Notes: generated by a model from the letters alone, not told the origin. 64,000 nucleotides of DNA from Gloeophyllum trabeum ATCC 11539 (GCF_000344685.1 NW_006920420.1:877605-941604); one strand, 5' to 3'; shown: positions 8,478-21,412, numbered from the stretch's first letter. Numbers and translations: made by a program.

Positions 8478-10436
8478 TCAAGACTTGATCGGCTTCCCAA
8501 AGTCATCGAGGCCGTATACCTCCACGGCCGCGCCCTCAACCTCCTCCGCATCCTGCACGAACCCCTCCTTGACCTCCTCCGCGCGCTTGTACCACTCGCC
8601 CACACCAACCTTGATCTGCCGCTTGTCATACGGAATAGGCTTCTCCATCGACTCGCCGTCCCAGCCGCGTCCCTTCTCCTCAGGGCTGAAGCGGATGCCC
8701 ACCGGGCCGCCACGGTACCCAGCGAGGAGCTCCGACATGCTCTTCGTCAATTCTTGCATGCGGTTAATGCGCATGCAGCGCAACCGGTCGGAGCACGAAG
8801 TGTCCTGCTTGCGTTCGTCCGGCTCGATCGAGGCGATGTACGACAAACCGCGGGGCTTCGCCGTCGACAGCCGGCGCATCGTCTCCGCCAGGGGGCGCGT
8901 CGACAGTTCGAGAGTGATGAGGGGGCGCCAGAAGGGTTCCGTCGAAAGCGTGGGCTCGTACCGCTGCCTCAATTGCCTCAGCTTCCGTTCTTCGGGGCTC
9001 TCCTTTCCTTCCTTTGGCGGCCACGACGAAGTACCAGCCTCCACAGGCGGCTCGGGCTCACCAATGAGCGGGACCTTCCCGTCCAAGGGCATCGCGTGGC
9101 TCACCGCGCTCGAGTGAAACGCCCGCCCGTTCTTCACGCCGTGCGTAAAGCTCGTGTTCGGCATGGGCGGAACGAACCCGCTCGGGTGCGCCACAGACCC
9201 ATCAGGGTGCTCAATCTCCACCGGGATCTTCTCCTCGCGGGGCTTCACGCCGCCGCGCATGATATCCGTAACGTCTTGGTCCCGCAAGCCAATCGTCTCC
9301 CGCACGCGGTCGCGGACGCCCGCCGTCTGCTGCTCCTTGTACTCCTTCGTCGCCTTGCGGCGGTCGAACACGGGCGAGTCCGTCTCGCGCCCGGAGCCGG
9401 TGGGCACCGCGAACCCGCTCGGGTGGTGCACTGCGCCGTGCTCGTCCGTGAACTCGACGGGAATCTTCGGCTGCGAGCGCTGCGTCGTCGCGGTGAGCGC
9501 GTCCGCGATAATGCCGGCCGACAGCTCGTACATGAGGTCGCCCTCCTGCTCCTTGCGCTCCGCGATCGCGTCGCGCTGGCGCTTGCGCTCGATGTAGTAG
9601 TCCGGGACGACGTCCTCGCTGCGGTCCGGCGGCGCGCGCGACGAGTAGAAGCGCACTTGCGTGGGCGAGGGGCTGCGCGCCGGCGAGGAGGCCAGGAGCG
9701 TGCCGATGGCGCGGCCGGTGCTCGAGGACGGGCCAGAGACAGAGCTGGCGGGGACGTCCGCGTCGAAGTCGAGGCCTCGCAGCTCACGCAGCGTCTTCTC
9801 CTTGTCCTGCGGGTCTTCCCACCACTTAGTACGCGTGCCGTGCTTGGCAGGGAGGAACGGCCAGTGCGCTTTGTCGAGTGTCGCGCGCTTGATCTCAGGT
9901 GACTGGAGGTGCTCAAGGTAAGCTTCAAACTTGGAAGTCTTGACAATACCGAGGATGTGCTCGTGCACGTCGGGCCTGTCCACCGGGCCCTTGATGGGGT
10001 AGCGCGACTCCAGCAGGAAGACGGTGTGCGGCTCGTACGCGCTGGCGGGCGGCGACTCGTACTTCTTGCCCTTCTTGACGTACGCGCCGCCCTTCCACCA
10101 GTTGGACGTGCGGAGCATCTGGGGCCGGGTGAAGCCTCCTCGGTAACTACGCAGAGATCAGCGTCGGGCAGGAAGCAGCAGAACAAAGCTGTCTACGCAC
10201 GTCTTGACCTCGCTCAGTGCCTTGGAAAGATCCATGCGCTCGTCCCGCTCCGCCTTCTCCTCGCGGCGCCGCGTCTGCGCCGCCTGCTCCTTCCTTTCAA
10301 TGAGCTCCCTCTTCTTCTGCTTGCGCTCCTGCGCCTCGGACAGCAGGCCGACAGGGCGCTGCTGCTGGGTGCCGAAGGAGCGGCGGGCGAGGCGGCGCCC
10401 GAGCTGGGGCACGATCTCGTGAGTCATGGTGCTCAT
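8478..10436 (-). CDS. Unrecognised protein, probably mitochondrial
   Basis: I do not recognise this family. Two exons: the short first exon (start 10436) ends in ...SEVKT, and one intron (about 10146-10201) leads into YRGGFTRPQML and a long exon. The product is about 630 residues. The N-terminus (PQLGRRLARRSFGTQQ) is rich in Arg with no acid after the first Glu, as in mitochondrial presequences. A charged helical stretch, probably coiled coil, follows (EAQERKQKKRELIERKEQ). Later there is a W-rich part (TSNWWKGG, TKWWEDP). A degenerate internal repeat is visible: KIPVEFTDEHGAVHHPSGF and KIPVEIEHPDGSVAHPSGF. The C-terminus ends YGLDDFGKPIKS. The coding strand is very GC rich, which makes long shadow frames. 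A role in the mitochondrial ribosome or matrix is only a guess. Confidence 0.75.
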
Positions 10437-10838
10437 CGTCGCGGACGGTGGTCGCGAGCGTAGTGTCCGTCAGGCCAGCGACGGGCAAGTGAGTGATAAC
10501 AGCCTGAGAGTCAAAAGCAGGGTGACTGCCTTTTATAGACGAGAGCCCTCGCTGGGACAGACAAATGGACCGATGACGAAAGTGGGGCATGGATTCGGCG
10601 ACCGGCGCGGGCAGGCCGGACAGTCCGCAACAGTCACGGACAAGTCAAGGAGGGTACTGTAGTCACTGCTAGTAACAGCTATGTAAAGTAGATACGACAC
10701 AAACGAGCGGCGGGCTTGCATTATCGGGTATACGCACTCTCCGGGATAACAGCCTTTTCAAAAAAACAAGCGGGTCGAACCAAGTCGCGTCGACCCAGTC
10801 CCAAAACCACCAAAAAGCCAAACCAGTCCGTCCGCCCT
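10437..10838. other. Promoter of the mitochondrial-type gene and 3' end region of the septin gene
   Basis: About 400 bases between two minus-strand genes. No further gene, repeat or clear TATA box was seen. Confidence 0.5.
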
Positions 10839-12287
10839 CTATCTCCGCGTGGTGCTGCGCCCATAGTTCACCTGCAGCGCGTCCAACTCGGCCTCGAGCG
10901 CCTTGATCGCGCTGTGCGCCATCTCCAGGTCCTTGTTGAGCCGGTCGCGCTCCGCGACGAGGTGCTGCTCCCACTGCCGGAACCGCGCTTCCTCCGCCTT
11001 CACCTGCTCCGTGAACCGCTTCCGCAGCATCTCCTCCTCCTCCTTGAACTTCGGGTTGTCCAGCTTGCGCGGCTTCGGCTCCCCGAACTTGCGCGTCTCC
11101 ATCTGCTGCTGCCGGTAGTTCTCGTAGTGCACCTCCTCCGTCGTGTGGATCAGGTCCAGCATGTAGTTGCGGATCACCAGCGAGCGCAGCTTCTTGAAAT
11201 CGCAATGGTCCTCATTCTCAACTGTTGCAGTGGTGTTAACTGTCTGGTACTACGCGAGAGCAACGAGACCAACTGACCTTCGGCTACACCCCAGAGATAT
11301 TCGCGGCCCTTGACGACGCGCCCGTCGGCTGTCTTGACGTCCTCAGTGGAGCCAATAATCGAGAACGGCATAGCATCGATGAGCATACGGGCATGCTGCG
11401 CCGACGCATCGTCGTCGCTGTCAATGGACGGCTGGTAGATCCTGATCCCCTGAGCCGCAATAACTTCCCGAATCTGTCACAACTAAGTAAATCGTCGTCA
11501 AACGGCAAACCCGGGGAAGCACCTACGCGCTGCTTGAACGTCATGAGGTCGTTCTGCGTGAGCGTGTCCGCCTTGGCGATGACAGGGATCAAGTTCACGC
11601 GCGTCCCAAGGCGCTTCATGATCTCAATATCAAGGGGCTTTAAGCTGTCAAGCCGTCCATCGTTAGCATCTTCCCTATCTGAGCAGTAGAACCACCAAAG
11701 CACGCACGTATGCCCGGTCGGCCTGACGAAGTACAAGCACGCATGCACCCTTAAGTCCGTCTTCTCCTTCCGCTGGGGCTGCTGCTCCTGGCGCATATAC
11801 GCCTCGTGCTGGTCGTCGATGAAGTCCACGATCGGCGCCCAGCTGTCGCGGTTGTTCACGTAGTCGCCGAAGCCGGGCGTGTCGATGACAGTCAGCTTCA
11901 CCTTGAACTGCTTCTCCTCGAGCTCGGCCTTGATGATCTCGACCTCGGTGAGCTTGTCGAGCTGCTTCTGGTGCCGCCTGTTGTACTGCTTCGGCGGGGA
12001 GAGCTCCGTCGAGAAGAGCGTGTTGATGAGCGTCGTCTTGCCGAGCCCGGATTCACCTGGGTTCGTGTTAGTGGGAGAGGGTGGGGAGATAAGGACTGCG
12101 CCGACGCACCGACTACCATGATGGTAAAGTGCGCCCCGCGTTTCGCAACGATCTTGTGTCTCTACACCCGCCGCACCGCGCATTAGCCACGCATCCCTGA
12201 TTCTCAGCCCGCTAACGCAACACGAACCTGATTCGGCAGGTTGGCGATGCCAATGCCGTCGGAAGGTGGGGGCGCAACTGCGGCCAT
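10839..12287 (-). CDS. Septin, Cdc12/AspC type
   Basis: GTP-binding septin that forms filaments and rings at septa and growing tips. The first exon encodes [20 protein letters not shown] and the second begins [18 protein letters not shown]. The P-loop is GESGLGKTT, switch II is DTPGFGD, and the G4 motif is AKAD in [10 protein letters not shown]. The stretch RRHQKQLDK and the long match [12 protein letters not shown] fit the Cdc12/AspC group better than Cdc3, Cdc10 or Cdc11. The C-terminal ~110 residues are a charged coiled coil (from about [15 protein letters not shown]), as usual in this group. At least five GT-AG introns are needed; the nucleotide-binding motifs span exon joins cleanly. There is no sign of damage. 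It lies head to tail with the gene at 8478-10436, with no functional link known. Confidence 0.92.
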
Positions 12288-13608
12288 GTCTGCAGCTCAG
12301 AAATCAAAGGATGTAGAAGGAAAGGAGAGGTGGAAGGAAGAGGGGAGGGTGGTGGTCGTCAACCGAGCCAGCGAACGCGAAATTACCGTCGACGTGACAG
12401 TCGAGAAGCCCGAGACTGGGAAGAGGCTAAGTTATTTGGGCCTGTTTGGCTGGTGGCGGGTACGTGCGATCTGTCCCCTTTGCCACAATCCACCTGTTGG
12501 ATTGTAATGGACTTGTCAAGCTTGTCAAGTTGCGACTGGGAGGCACGTTCTTGCCGCAGAGCTTGTCTATGATTATGCTGCTATGCGCTATCAATGATGC
12601 TGGTCTATCGACCTGAGCGCAAGCTTATCCGACGACCGGGACTTGACGCGCAATTTAGAGGATGCTATAGCTAATGGACGCACGGTTTTTGGAAATCCCT
12701 TGTAGTCCTCCGACTGCTTGAATGAACATTTCGATTTCAAAGTCGACAGGAATCATATCGGCTCGACGTGCAATGAACGATTTGGGCGCCTTCTGCAGCG
12801 AAAGCGGCCCTCGGATCTCCACAATCGCTTTTGCCTCGCACGGTATCCAAGTTTATGTCTACGCTTACCCCGACATCAGGGCGCCGCAATCGCGTCTCAA
12901 GGTCTAGGATGCCTCGCCGACGCACTTTTGTCAACCGTCAACGCCCATGCAGTCTTGCCGTGTACTGGGTCCCTCGCCGCTCAGGCATCTTGCAATTGGC
13001 TTGGGTTCGCTTTCGAATTGTAGCATCCTGTGACAGTGGTTTAAGGGCATACTGTCTTCGCACTGCTCCCGTTGCAGCGGGAAGATAGTCTGCCCTACGA
13101 AACAGTGTCAGGTCTCGCGCAGGCAAGTACAAGCAATATTTCACCCCTGGTCCGAGAAAGTCGTGCTGGCAATACTATTGCCAACATGCGTATAGATAGC
13201 AGTTACCACCTTGAACATTTTGAATACTCGAGTGCTTCGACATCTCTTCTGCCCAGGTTCGGTTCATCCACAAGTGCGACTATACATTCGCCATCATGCA
13301 CAGACGACCACGACAGTGCATTCCTTCTGATAGTGGTCCTCGGTCTCCCATCCACAACCTCGTGCTTTTGCGGCCATTATATTACTTTGCGCATCTCACC
13401 GTGATGTCACGCACAACAGACGATTAAGAGATATTATATTTGGTGCAATGAGCGACTAGGTATTTCCCAATTAATCGTTATAACATTCTCAGACTAATAC
13501 CATTCCCCTGATATCATTGGCCCGATAAGCTGAAGCCTGTCTATGCCGTGCATCAGTAAACGAAAAGCACCGCACGAGGTAACTCATTACCTGAACGAGC
13601 AAACTCGT
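12288..13608. other. Intergenic region, no gene seen
   Basis: About 1.3 kb between the septin start and the hydrophobin stop, so it holds the septin promoter. Short frames here have no recognisable content, and I saw no strong repeat. Confidence 0.5.
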
Positions 13609-13993
13609 TTAGAGGGTGATGGGCAAGCAGCCGAGGGAAATGAGAGAGTGCGAGTTGTCCTCGCAGCAGACGGGCTGAGCAGAGCTGTGGAGTCGTCGTT
13701 AGGAAAGCATTCTCGGGCTTCTTATCGAGTGCAACTCACCAAGAAGCTCCGCCGCCCGCACCAATGACGCTAATGGGGTTGCAGTTCAACCCAACCATGG
13801 CGTCGACGCCATCGACCACGATGCCGAGGAGACCCAGGAGGTCAGTCACGCCAGGGGCACCGGCGCTCTGCACTTGGTTGCAGCACTGGACGGGGCCGGT
13901 GTTGCAAGAGTTGGAGATGTCCGGGACGGGGGTGGCGACCGCAAGGGTAACGGCGGCGACGGTGACAGCAGCGAACTTGGTGAAGGAGAACAT
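13609..13993 (-). CDS. Class I hydrophobin
   Basis: Small secreted amphipathic protein that self-assembles at air-water and cell-wall surfaces of hyphae and fruit bodies. The product is 109 residues from two exons. The N-terminus is a signal peptide (MFSFTKFAAVTVAAVTLAVA). All eight hydrophobin cysteines are seen: C in SCNTGP, the pair in VQCCNQ, one in LNCNPI, one made across the splice join (C-S-A-Q-P-V), the pair in VCCEDN, and one in LGCLPI. The single intron (13685-13739) interrupts the codon for the fifth cysteine, so the first exon alone seems to end in SW. The length between the second and third cysteine groups is typical of class I. A good TATA box lies upstream. Nothing is broken. 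Confidence 0.93.
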
Positions 13994-15286
13994 CGTTGGT
14001 ATTAGTGGTGAGGACGGTGAGTGGTGGATTAGAGAGTGGACTGATTCGAGAATCGAAAAACGTCTGGGACGATGGAGTTGAGAGTTCAAGCGCTCACCCT
14101 TTTATAGCTGGAGGGCTTGGGCTGGCCAAGAACACGAGGACCCGGCCAGACCAATGGAGTATGTTCACCGACGATGCCGGTGAAAGAAGGCAGAGTGTGA
14201 GCGCGCCGCTGAGGCGGCGTTTACTCCAACATGAACGCAATTCGTCCGGCGCGCTCTCGCTATTACGCGTCGCTACCCGCGTCAACTCAAAACACAGAAG
14301 CAAAGAAGCTGTCAATGTACCTGGATGGAGCTGGCCTTTCTCTCCGTCTAGGGTTTCCTTTCCTCGGCATGGCTCGACCGTCAGTATTCCAGGATCACCC
14401 TACGATAGAATGAATTCATCAGGGGTATCCATGCCTGCGGGACTCAGGTTCCGCCGTCAGATGAATTCTGCACAGTCGTGCCGTGCGCAGGTGGAATACA
14501 GCGAGTACCACATCCCGTGCGCAGTGTAGAATGTGCCACAATCAAAAAAAAAGTTTCAAAACGGTAGGTCGCTAAGCGAGAGCTATGACACGTCTCCCTT
14601 CACCAACCTCGAGCAACCCCGACGGGTTGTTAGATTGAAATAGCCTTTTGGCGGAATCCACTACTCCGGCATCGATCATCTCGGTCTATACTGAGATGAC
14701 CATTGCGATAATGAGATATTTCTACGCCTCCATCGCCTTGCAAGGTGAGGAAAAGAGCAAGGGAAGGATGTATGGGAGGCCAAGCGGACCAGAACATATG
14801 GTTAGCCGTCCCCAACCTCATTCTCGCAGCGGCCTTGAGTGGCTAGCGCTGCAGGTCGTTTTCATACCTAATGGTGCCTGTGCTTACAGCTCTGCCATGT
14901 CTCAGGACCTCGATCAATATATGAATACAGACCAGGAGCTTGGGCCCATAACGTTAATCCATGCTGGCATTCCAGGCTATTTTCGACCCAAGTCCGGCTC
15001 AGGGTCTAAACCCTGAAGCAAGCGCCCGGGTTGCCGTTCTTCGTCCCGGGATCAATTTTGCAACTGGGGACTCTGGAGTCTCATGACAGGGTGTGCTTAC
15101 GACTGCTCGTGAAGTCCAGTGAAGACAGGAGGGGAGCGCCACCAGCAGCGAATAATGGATCACAAACGGGGCCCGCCACACTGGCAATGTAGACAAGATC
15201 AGGATACAATAGTGACCAGCTGGATAGTGTACACCAAATCGTTCGTAGGGGCAGCAAAACACCGGAAATCCTGTAACGACTGCCTC
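13994..15286. other. Hydrophobin promoter and 3' end region of nitrite reductase
   Basis: About 1.3 kb with no credible gene. The hydrophobin TATA box is at 14099-14106. No other structure was noticed. Confidence 0.5.
14099..14106 (-). promoter_or_regulatory. TATA box of the hydrophobin gene
   Basis: TATAAAAG on the minus strand, about 106 bases before the hydrophobin start, followed by a pyrimidine-rich leader. This suits a strongly expressed gene. Confidence 0.6.
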
Positions 15287-18200
15287 CTACCATTCTAAAG
15301 CTTTACCACCTCCGCAGGTGGAACCCGCACATCCGGACTGCGTCGAAGCTTCTTCAGCAGGCATCTCGCGCACGTCAGCGATCTCCAGGCCGTCTCCCCC
15401 ACCCCGCTCGATGACCTCTGCTGTAGCCTTACGGACCATCCATTTGCTTGTACCGATAACAGCATCAAGCTCGTCTGCTTCCGGGAGCAGGAGGAAGAGC
15501 CTGCTGTTCTCCTCCTTCACATCGAACGCCATAATGGAGTAATTATCGTCATTCAAGCATTCACCATCCGTTAGGCTGTAATTGCGCTTGTGGAGCGGAC
15601 CTAGGGAGAGTACTCAGAACATAGTGTGCGACTCATGGGGGATACATGGAACTCACAAGATATATACATGTTACCATTTGGGTCGTCACCCACGATTCCA
15701 TGGTCCAAAACGAATGCACGTTTATGCGGACACATCTATTGGGCGATCAGAAGACTTAGCAATTCACTCAACGGTCAGTCGTACCTGCTGCGTAGCGAAA
15801 TAGCCACGCTTGGGGATGTGGAAGATCGCTAGCTGAGTATCGCCATATTTGACCGCAGCGGACCTAAGGGAGAACGTCACTGCCAGTCATTGTATAAATG
15901 CCACAAGCCACTGACGTCGTTCCTGCATCTGTTGGCATGAGGTCTTCAACCGCTGCGACCTCTCTCCACTGCCATTGGCTCTTAGGACTACGGATACTAG
16001 ATGTCCGTAATTTGGCTGGGGGAAAAGTCTTGGGCCAGTCCGCCGGTCTTCGTTGATTTCGTTCCTGGACCATTTCTATCTGCGGGCGACTTTCATCCTA
16101 GCCCATTGTGAGGCAGAAGCATCTTCCGTGAGCAAGTGAAAGAGACTGACTGTATTAACGAATTGACGAAACTGTTTCCGTCTTGAAGGGTCCTTCACTA
16201 CTGCAGCCCATTCGTCATAGTATGTACCGACGAGCTCATCCATCTCTTTCTCCAGTTCTGCGCAAATACTTAATTCATCATCCAGGAGGATCTTCTTTAA
16301 CCTCTGTACAAGTACTTAGCACAGTAAGCGGAAATACAGGAAATGGCTCACCTCAACTCCACCCTCGAACTGTTCCACCCAGCGAGCTGTTCGCATCAAC
16401 TTATCTGCAGTGCGAATATAATACATGAGGAAACGGTCGATGATTCGTATGACTCTTGAAGGGGGCACGTCCGTCGCGAATAGGGTAGCATGGCGTGGAT
16501 TCGAGCCACCATTTCCAGCGAGAAAGACTGCGATAAGGCATGAAATGTCCAGTCTGAGCTGAGGTCAAAGTTACGCACTGTTCCAGCCTTTGTCTGTCGC
16601 GATAAGACCAAAGTCTTTAGATTGGGCTTCAGCGCACTCCCGAACGCAACCACTGACGCCCCCTTTGATCTTATGCGGTGACCGGATACCTTTGTATCGC
16701 TCCTCCAGTTGTATAGCCACTGTAAGGGAGACTATTAGATGGGTTTCCATGCATGCGCCATCGCTACATACGTCCGACTGAATCTCCTATTCCATACCGA
16801 CACCAGGTAGTGCCCACGCAGGACTTCACTGTCCGAAGAGCTTTGCCTAGAGCAGAGTAAATACCAATGTCACCGCGGTAGAGCAGACTCACCATAAGCG
16901 TGTCCGCTCTCGAAGCCCGCCGCAATGAGCTCCTCCCAGATATCAGGAAGATCTTGCTTTTGCGCACCGAACAGATCAATACGTTGCCTGGAGTAAACTA
17001 TGTCCTTCAGTGAGGAAATATTCCCAGGATTACTAAGAAACGTACCCTCCGGTAATCTTAGTATACAGGTTGTCTATGGTCAGGTTAGACGATATTCACG
17101 CCGCACAAGAATAACCATGAGATACATTTCTTCGCAACTTGACCCAACGCAATCAGTTTCTCTGGCGTAATCTGGAATGGCATAAGACGCTGCTGTGCTG
17201 GATACTGGTAACGGCTTACCTCGCCTGCAGCCACTCGAGGAATAACAGAGAATGTCCCTTTGGAAATCTATCAGCTTTACCACGCAATCAATCAGAAACC
17301 GTCATCTACCATTTCGTTGGATATTGGCCATGTATCTGTAGACAGTGAGGACTTTGCGGCATAGTCACATGCTTTGTGACATACCGGTCGTTAGTATCCT
17401 GATTCGCATGATGCACCGGGTTCATGACATGCTCGTTAAAGAGGGACGATAGAATAGAGCCTTATCATGACATAGGTTACAGTTGCATGTGAAACGTATC
17501 TTCTGGGGCATACCTATCGTTGGCTTGCAAACCTCGCAACCAAGGGAGTCTTTATTGACACCAGCGGACTCCATGATAGCGGTAAACGTTTTTAACCGAC
17601 GCAGCCTGTGTAGCTGCTATAAGCAAATGATCATGCAAACTGGATATTAGACTGACTTGATTATAGTGAATAGTTCCTGCCGAGACATAGCAAAGTGGGG
17701 GCATAGATGGTTGTTGAGGGCGTGTCCAGCCTTTTTCATCTCTGCCTGGTGACAAAGTTTGGTTCAAGGTGCAGTATCTATCAACGAAATCGATTACCTT
17801 GAATATGTTCGTGACAAGGGGCATGCAACCTCCGCACCCAGTACCCACCTTCGTCTTAGCTTTGAGGTCAGCAAGGGTATCGACCCCGTCTCGAATGCAT
17901 ATAGCAATCGTGCTCTTGAGCACATTCTACCCAAGACGTAGGTCAGGAGCAAGATTGCTGACTTAGCCCACTGGAAAACTCACGTGGCAGCTACAAATCT
18001 GGGTGTCGTCGTCCAAGTCCTGGCCCTCATCGTCTCCTTTGCGCTCTACGCCTAGAATGAACTGTGATGGAGGCACCTCAATTAATTTCTGTATACGAGG
18101 TTTATTAGTTACACGTCCCCGGAAACATGGCACTACTTGCCTTCTTCTTGACTAGAGCTACGAGCTTCACGTAATCAGACGTGTCCCCAACCATCATCCC

Positions 18201-20198
18201 TCCCAGTAGGTATTTCCCATCCGCGCTGAAGATATACCTGAGGTGCACCGTGTTGGCCATCGGGCACAAGTTCGGATGAACAGAAAAGGACTGACTTCTT
18301 GTACACAAAGGAGAAAGGGTCACGGTACGACAGACACTCGATGGGACCCTCCAGCGCGTCCTGCTTACGCTTCGCATGGTTCGATTTGGGCAGCGACGCC
18401 CCAGTATCAACTGGTTTGTCTGACGGCGTTTCAGCACCAGTCTGGATGATCGTGACAGTCGCTCCCTTGTGAGTGGAGTTACTGGTACCTGTTCGGTCTT
18501 CCTGGATCTCCCAAACCGGCTTCGGTTTGTTGGCGTGCGTCTGATCCCAGGATAGAGGAGCCGAGTTCGAGGGAGCGGCAATCTTGACCCGGGCTGTGGA
18601 CTGCTTCGCACGCTGTCTGTCAATGCTTTTATCTGCAAAGAAGTCGCCAAAGGATGCAACCTGGGATCAACTATCGTGAGTAACATATGCAAGGCATATG
18701 GGATCACAGCATACATCAACGCCCATGAGCTTCAGCTTGGTGGACAAGTCGGGCGCATTCTGAATCAAACAGCGGGCATTGTCAGAAGGATAAGCAGGAA
18801 TGTAGATGAGAGCGCACCATTTTTCTCGCCTGGAAACCGCCAATTGACGTTTCCGTCTGGGTAAAGTTGAATGAGAGTATGTCAGCCATCTCCACTGTAC
18901 AGGTAATGCCATCAGACGCGCTGGTTACATACCAAGAAACTAAGAACACTTCACCTCCAGGAGCAATCAGTCCGTACGTATTACCCCTCCAGCTTGCGCA
19001 CTCCCCGATCGCGTACACATCCTCAGCGCTAGTCCTCAACGAATCGTCTACAACAATTCCCCCTCTGTCATGACACTTCAGTCCCGCTGTTCTACCCAGA
19101 TCATCTCTCGGCGTGATACCAATAGCGTATATCACGAGCTGCGCTTCTAAAATGTGTCCGTCTGTTAACTCGAGCCCCGTAAAGGTACCATCGTCTGTGG
19201 TGATGATATCGTGCACCGTGGTGTTAGTGAGCACCTCGACACCCATGTTCTCGATACGCCGCAAGACGATCTCGCCTCCATCCTTATCCAGCTGCCGGGA
19301 GAGGGGGTACGCTTGGCGGTTGATTATCGACACTTTTGCGATGGTTTCACTGATAAATCATATGTGAAAAGAATTGCAATAACTCAAATGATTGTGCGTA
19401 CAGGTCGTACACTGCTTTGGCAGCTTCCAAACCAAGGAGACCGCCACCAACAACTACAGCCTGACAGTGCATGAGGCTTTTCGCAAACGGCTTTCGATGC
19501 TGCAATGGACGTACCCGGCCTCCCTTAATACCGTCCTTGTCAGCGTACGCCAATATGGCATCCAAGTCCGATATATTCCTATATACGAATACACCCTGCA
19601 CCTTCGCAGCCCTCTCGGGAGGTATATAAGGCGGTAAGGTGCTCACAGAGCCGGTCGCAAGTACGCAAGAGTCGTAATGGATCTTCCTTCCCTTGTCAGT
19701 CGTGACGGTGTGTGTGGCAGGATCGAGCGTTGTGACTTGTTCGCCCGTGTAGAACATGAAACGGCTGGGATCCTGCTTGGCGTACCAATCGGCTGTGGAG
19801 GGAAGACAAGTTTTTGACGCGATTCCGGCAGAGATATGACAGGAATCCATACCTTGATTTAAGTACAATTTTTCGATGGAACGATGCTGGAAGTAGTCAG
19901 TTAGGGCCACTCGGTTGTACGCCAGGTGCATCTCTTTTGCCCGTTTAGTTATAATAGCACCAAGGGCAAAGGCTACTCACCTTCTCCGCACGTTACGATT
20001 TGGTAGTGCATAGCTTCGTCCAGATTCAGCAACTTCTCGATAAACGCTGGAATCGCCATACGTGAGACTGTGCATCGCGCGAGCAGGAAATGGGGACATG
20101 CCTATACCGACCATTCCAAGGCCGGCTACGAATATCGTCTGCCGCGGTTGAGGTGCCTCTGTCTCCTCCATGATGGGAGCTTCTGAAGATGAGGACAT
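15287..20198 (-). CDS. niiA: Assimilatory nitrite reductase [NAD(P)H]
   Basis: Reduces nitrite to ammonium with NAD(P)H using FAD, a [4Fe-4S] centre and siroheme; acts in the cytosol. The first exon holds the Rossmann motif (VAGLGMVG), completed only if a GC-AG intron at 20047-20101 is spliced. The FAD/NAD domain includes VVVGGGLLGLEAA and DVYAIGECASWRG. A BFD-like [2Fe-2S] stretch follows (GTGCGGCMPL). The sulphite/nitrite reductase repeats carry KSCVGTTWCRYGIGDS and GGVSGCVRECAEAQ, whose cysteines bind the cluster and siroheme. The C-terminus has a Rieske-type site: CPHKRAF and, across an intron, CPLHKRNYSL. It ends GGGKALEW. There are well over ten introns, so most frames in this stretch appear broken in raw sequence, but they join. 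It diverges from the nitrate transporter and forms a pathway cluster with it and nitrate reductase. Confidence 0.93.
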
Positions 20199-21412
20199 TA
20201 CGGAGGCAACAGGGTGAGACGCGGTAGACAGTCTGATCCCTGCCTTTTTACTCGCCCTGACCGTAGCGGTGACGCTTCAAGTGGAAAGGTATATACCATA
20301 GACCAGCCTGAGGGGCGTGTGGAGTACAGATGCAGTTGCAGAGTCCCCGGCGAAGATATCTTTGGTGACGAAAACGGGCGCAGAATGATACCTGTCTGCC
20401 TCCTGACCTCGGTCCATCGGACATTGCGTAAATGCACCTTCTCCATTGCAGAAGCGTCCAAAGTCGGATGAACAGAGACCGAATGGCGCCACAGATAACG
20501 GACTTGCTCGCTACTATCGTACCTGCTATTTATGCGGAAATCCTGCTGGTGCAGTCACCACTTGATCATTATGCTCTTACGAGCAGAGTCAGTCTTTCTA
20601 GGAACCCGAATAGACATGAAGACATCAAGCTATATCAACGAAGACGTTGGCAATCGTTGACCAATCCGCGCGTTTGTTTGACGTTCATGTGAATTTCAAA
20701 TTACTTCCAGCATTTCTCCAAATTGCCTCCGCTTCGGATTCAGGCTTGTCGGATTCATCCATCGGTAAACATAGGGTTACATCCTTGTAGACCCTCGTTC
20801 TATCTCTCCGACAGTCTCATCATGATTCAAGCTTTCCCGGCAGTCTTGCGACCTTGTAAAGGACACTTATCAGGGACACCCACCCTCATCGGCGTCGACG
20901 GAGTCCCGGTAGGAGTCCAAATATCCCGTTCTTCAGAGGACCAACGATCTGTCTGCTTTGCATTGACAATCCTTGGCACATATCTCAGGGGCGCCATGAG
21001 GACCCCAGCCAAGGGCCGGTCAACAGCGCGGGCATAAGTAGACAAGTTCGACTGAACGATGCCAGGCCCGAATCGTACGGGCCCGTATATTGACGATGGT
21101 GGTACCCTGAACTATTTTGAAGCGATCCTCTAACCGCCTGCCTGGGCGATAAGGAATTCTTTACTAGGCACCGGGAGCGCTCTCAGCGGCTGTTTGCAGT
21201 GGGGTGGCAGCAGGGAGCCGAGAGGTTCTTACCCCGGCCGAGATAACGGCCACGACCTGGGTTCCATCAGATCCAGACTGACAACGACTAAAGTGACCTT
21301 ATTCAAGTAGCTATGTTGGTCAAACCGTGGCTAGACTATCCAAGTCACACCGCATCTCTTTGGCGTGGACCCAGTTACAGACTTAGCTCAAGCTGCTTCA
21401 AGAAAGTGAGCA
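20199..21412. promoter_or_regulatory. Divergent promoter of nitrite reductase and nitrate transporter
   Basis: A 1.2 kb bidirectional region. GATA-type sites seen: AGATAA at 20493-20498, CTTATC (minus GATAAG) at 20866-20871, CGATAAG at 21147-21153 and AGATAA at 21241-21246. That number is close to what chance gives for this length, so only position and context support a role. No gene seen. Confidence 0.5.

Noticed and set aside
8427..9902. Long plus-strand frame (491 codons) opposite the mitochondrial-type gene
   Set aside because: Arg/Leu/Ala-rich translation typical of an antisense shadow of a GC-rich gene; the minus strand has a spliced gene with sensible protein content.
9245..10186. 313-codon minus-strand frame overlapping the same gene
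   Set aside because: Very rich in Arg, Ser, Thr and Pro; it is an out-of-frame shadow, and the other minus frame joins cleanly to the first exon.
15287..15556. Separate small protein ending GCAGSTCGGGKALEW, which looked like a peptide precursor with a Cys-containing core
   Set aside because: Upstream exons on the same strand give a Rieske site (CPHKRAF and CPLHKRNYSL) and join to this frame. It is the C-terminus of nitrite reductase.
20100..21400. Enrichment of GATA sites in the nitrite reductase/transporter promoter
   Set aside because: Four sites in 1.2 kb is about the number expected by chance for a short degenerate motif; kept only as context.
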